Shown one piece after another: positions 13,392-15,020 of a stretch of DNA of 15,020 nucleotides. The notes below the pieces were generated by a model that had not been told where the DNA came from, made no database searches, and saw nothing but the letters and a program-made list of their open reading frames with translations. Made by a program: the position numbers and the translations under genes. How positions within the stretch are numbered: the stretch's first letter is position 1; every line of letters starts with the position of its first letter. Location of the stretch: the NCBI GenBank assembly GCA_903927415.1, contig CAIYMZ010000160.1:1-15020 (forward strand), given 5' to 3'. This DNA is from an uncultured Alphaproteobacteria bacterium (GTDB lineage Bacteria; Pseudomonadota; Alphaproteobacteria; Rickettsiales; UBA1997).

Positions 13392-14399
13392 CTACAACTT
13401 CTGAATCAAACTCGCGACATCCAGCATCCGCAGTGAAAAGGCCCACTCATTGTCGTACCACGCGCAGACTTTCACGAAATTTTTACCGAGCACTTTTGTT
13501 TGAGTGGCGTCGAAGGAAGAGCTGTATGGCGTGTGGTTGAAATCGATTGAAACTAGCGGTTCCTCGACGATTTGCAGCACGCCTTTCATCTTCAGCGCCG
13601 CTTTTTTTACGGCTTCATTCACTTCTGAAATCGAAGTTTCTTGGCGCGAAATAAAACTGAAATCGACCATTGAAACATTGGCTGTCGGCACGCGAATTGC
13701 GCCGCCGTCGAGTTTGCCTTTAAGCTCGGGAAGCACCAGTCCGATTGCTTTCGCAGCGCCTGTAGAAGTTGGAATCATTGACATTGCACAGGCGCGAGCA
13801 CGACGTAAATCTTTGTGCGCATTGTCGACAATATTTTGGTCGTTGGTGTAGGCGTGGATCGTGGTCATGAAACCTTTTTCAATTTCGAAAGCGTCGTTGA
13901 GGGCTTTGGCGACTGGGGCGAGACAGTTAGTGGTGCAAGAGCCGACGGAAATTATTTCGTCATTTTTGTCGAGCGTTTCGTCATTGACGCCGAAGACAAT
14001 TGTCTTCACCGAATCTTCTTTTGCTGGTGCGGAAATAATTACTTTTTTAGCGCCGGCAGAAATGTGTTGTGCGGCGTCGGCCTGCTTGGTGAAAGCTCCA
14101 GTACATTCCAAAACGACGTCGATTTGTAAAGTTTTCCACGGCAATTTTTTGGGATCGCGCTCGGAAATCAGCAAAACTTTTTTGCCGTCAATTAGTAAAT
14201 TTCCGTCAGAATTTTCGACTGATTTTGTGAAGCGTCCGTGGATGGAATCATATTTTAAAAGATGGATTTGAGTCTCGATTGGCGCCGATCCATTGACGGC
14301 GACGAGTTCAATATTTTTAAAATTTTCCTGCTCAAAAATAGCACGAGTAACGCAGCGGCCAATTCTGCCAAGGCCGTTAATTGCAACGCGGATGGTCAT
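13392..14399 (-). CDS. gap: Glyceraldehyde-3-phosphate dehydrogenase
   Basis: Interconverts glyceraldehyde 3-phosphate and 1,3-bisphosphoglycerate in glycolysis or gluconeogenesis. It has 335 residues, the normal length. INGLGRIGR at 7-15 is the dinucleotide-binding loop. SCTTNCLAP holds catalytic C155, H182 lies in TTIHAYTND, and the NEW-containing ending WYDNEWAFSLRM is present. At the end of the second strand the usual VND(L) reads VNGS (N36, G37, S38). The Asp that contacts the NAD ribose 2'-OH is replaced by Gly, so NADP use, as in gluconeogenic GapB enzymes, is possible. It lies 19 bp behind ialB on the same strand, probably in one transcript. The identity is firm; the cofactor is inferred. 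Confidence 0.96.
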   Translation of the reverse strand: MTIRVAINGLGRIGRCVTRAIFEQENFKNIELVAVNGSAPIETQIHLLKYDSIHGRFTKSVENSDGNLLIDGKKVLLISERDPKKLPWKTLQIDVVLECTGAFTKQADAAQHISAGAKKVIISAPAKEDSVKTIVFGVNDETLDKNDEIISVGSCTTNCLAPVAKALNDAFEIEKGFMTTIHAYTNDQNIVDNAHKDLRRARACAMSMIPTSTGAAKAIGLVLPELKGKLDGGAIRVPTANVSMVDFSFISRQETSISEVNEAVKKAALKMKGVLQIVEEPLVSIDFNHTPYSSSFDATQTKVLGKNFVKVCAWYDNEWAFSLRMLDVASLIQKL

Positions 14400-14418
14400 T
14401 TTAAAGGTTCATTAGTTT

Positions 14419-14940
14419 TTATTTTGAAGCCCGTGAGTTAAAGTAACTCAGCGCATTTCTAAAATCTTTCAGGCTGATTCTGACGGTTATTTCTTTTTCG
14501 GAATTTTTGATGTCAAAGCGTAAGAACAAAAAATCACCATTTTTTATTTGGCGATAAAGCTCGTTTTTTTGTTCATCATTGAGCGGAATGAGGCCGAAAT
14601 CTTTTGGGCCGATATTTTTAGAAAGAATTAAATCATTCTGATCAACGCGAATTTTTACGAAACTTCCAACTTTGATTTGAGGAATAACCATAAAAAGTTG
14701 ACCCAAAAATTTTGCTGTTGGTTCGATTGTGATTGAGGCAGTATTTTCATAGAATTTCGAAGCAATTTTGCAGTGAGCAATATTCATCATTGCATCAATT
14801 TCGCAAAAAACTTTCCAATCGCCAAAATTTTTTTCCTCGTTTTGAACGTCGATGATTTCTGCTTGCGCCGGATAAAAACTTGTCAGATCAAAAAAAGTGC
14901 TTAAGAAAAAAAACAATAAAATTTTTTTCATTTTTTTCAT
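14419..14940 (-). CDS. IalB-family (invasion-associated locus B) periplasmic protein
   Basis: A 173-residue exported protein. The signal peptide has a Lys-rich start, a Leu/Phe core and a likely cleavage after PAQA (A27/E28). The mature part begins with FGDWKVFCEI, followed by a second cysteine in AHCKIA (C46 and C57). The DW...C...C pattern is that of the IalB family, common in alphaproteobacteria and named from Bartonella. The two cysteines could form a periplasmic disulfide. Its molecular role is unknown, and the family name does not by itself show pathogenicity. A second ATG at 14931 (M4) is an alternative start. The ATG at 14940 abuts a plus-strand ATG at 14941. Gap follows 19 bp downstream. 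Confidence 0.75.
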   Translation of the reverse strand: MKKMKKILLFFFLSTFFDLTSFYPAQAEIIDVQNEEKNFGDWKVFCEIDAMMNIAHCKIASKFYENTASITIEPTAKFLGQLFMVIPQIKVGSFVKIRVDQNDLILSKNIGPKDFGLIPLNDEQKNELYRQIKNGDFLFLRFDIKNSEKEITVRISLKDFRNALSYFNSRASK

Positions 14941-15020
14941 ATGCCAATTACTTATTTTGTAATTTACGGATTGTTAATTTTTTTATGTCTAGCGGGTCTG
15001 ATCGGCTTATTTTTTTCTCA
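14941..15020 (+). CDS. Start of a membrane protein, cut by the window edge
   Basis: From the ATG at 14941 the frame stays open for 26 codons to the end of the window. The peptide begins MPITYFVIYG and continues as a long hydrophobic stretch (about residues 5-26) rich in Leu, Ile and Phe, consistent with an N-terminal transmembrane helix or signal anchor. It is transcribed away from ialB, with the two start codons adjacent (CATATG). The piece is too short to assign a family, and a chance reading frame cannot be excluded. Confidence 0.45.
   Translation, partial: MPITYFVIYGLLIFLCLAGLIGLFFS

Noticed and set aside
13504..14271. Long plus-strand reading frames opposite gap
   Set aside because: They are antisense to a clear GAPDH gene with complete motifs, have no family features, and arise from its codon pattern.

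Overview
The window is a compact, AT-rich stretch of chromosome that looks alphaproteobacterial. The evidence is the alpha-type prephenate dehydratase (GANS near the N-terminus, ESY instead of ESR in the ACT domain), an IalB-family periplasmic protein, a class II DAHP synthase, a ubiquinone-pathway methyltransferase (UbiG) and a Kdo-pathway isomerase (KdsD), which implies LPS and a Gram-negative envelope. Pyrimidine, folate/methionine and aromatic amino acid genes are retained. That argues against a strongly reduced Rickettsia-like endosymbiont, although base composition and dispersed repeats are of the kind seen in AT-rich alphaproteobacterial lineages. No species can be named. There are no transposases, phage genes, tRNA/rRNA genes or CRISPR arrays.

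Layout. 1-68: tail of a dispersed repeat. 69-1031 (-): kdsD. 1096-2608 (+): pyrE-metF. 2671-5472 (+): infA then topA, separated by a long hairpin with heptamer-repeat arms. 5587-8596 (+): an orphan PAS-GAF sensor histidine kinase followed 13 bp later by an outer-membrane beta-barrel protein. 11669-8598 (-): aroG(class II)-era-ubiG, with a second heptamer-arm hairpin between aroG and era and an ATGA overlap between era and ubiG. 11670-11753: divergent promoter region. 11754-13169 (+): pheA-rsmD. 13170-13391: a repeat-rich convergent gap holding a perfect 22-bp palindrome and a perfect 30-bp inverted repeat. 14940-13392 (-): ialB-gap. 14941 to the end (+): start of an unidentified membrane protein cut by the window edge.

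How the genes relate. The content is mostly core: nucleotide synthesis (PyrE), one-carbon metabolism (MetF), translation and ribosome assembly (IF-1, Era, RsmD), DNA topology (TopA), central carbon metabolism (Gap), ubiquinone (UbiG) and envelope (KdsD, beta-barrel, IalB). AroG and PheA, the entry step of the shikimate pathway and the committed step to phenylalanine, are transcribed divergently from one 84-bp region.

The most unusual signal is a pair of intergenic hairpins of identical architecture but different sequence (infA/topA and aroG/era). Each arm is built of tandem 7-nt units, the distal arm runs into six T, and the next gene's ATG follows within 3-4 bases. Second-tier observations are the general lack of Shine-Dalgarno sequences, a Gap protein lacking the NAD-selecting Asp, a prephenate dehydratase with TIF instead of TRF, and near-zero spacing at two divergent and one convergent gene pair.
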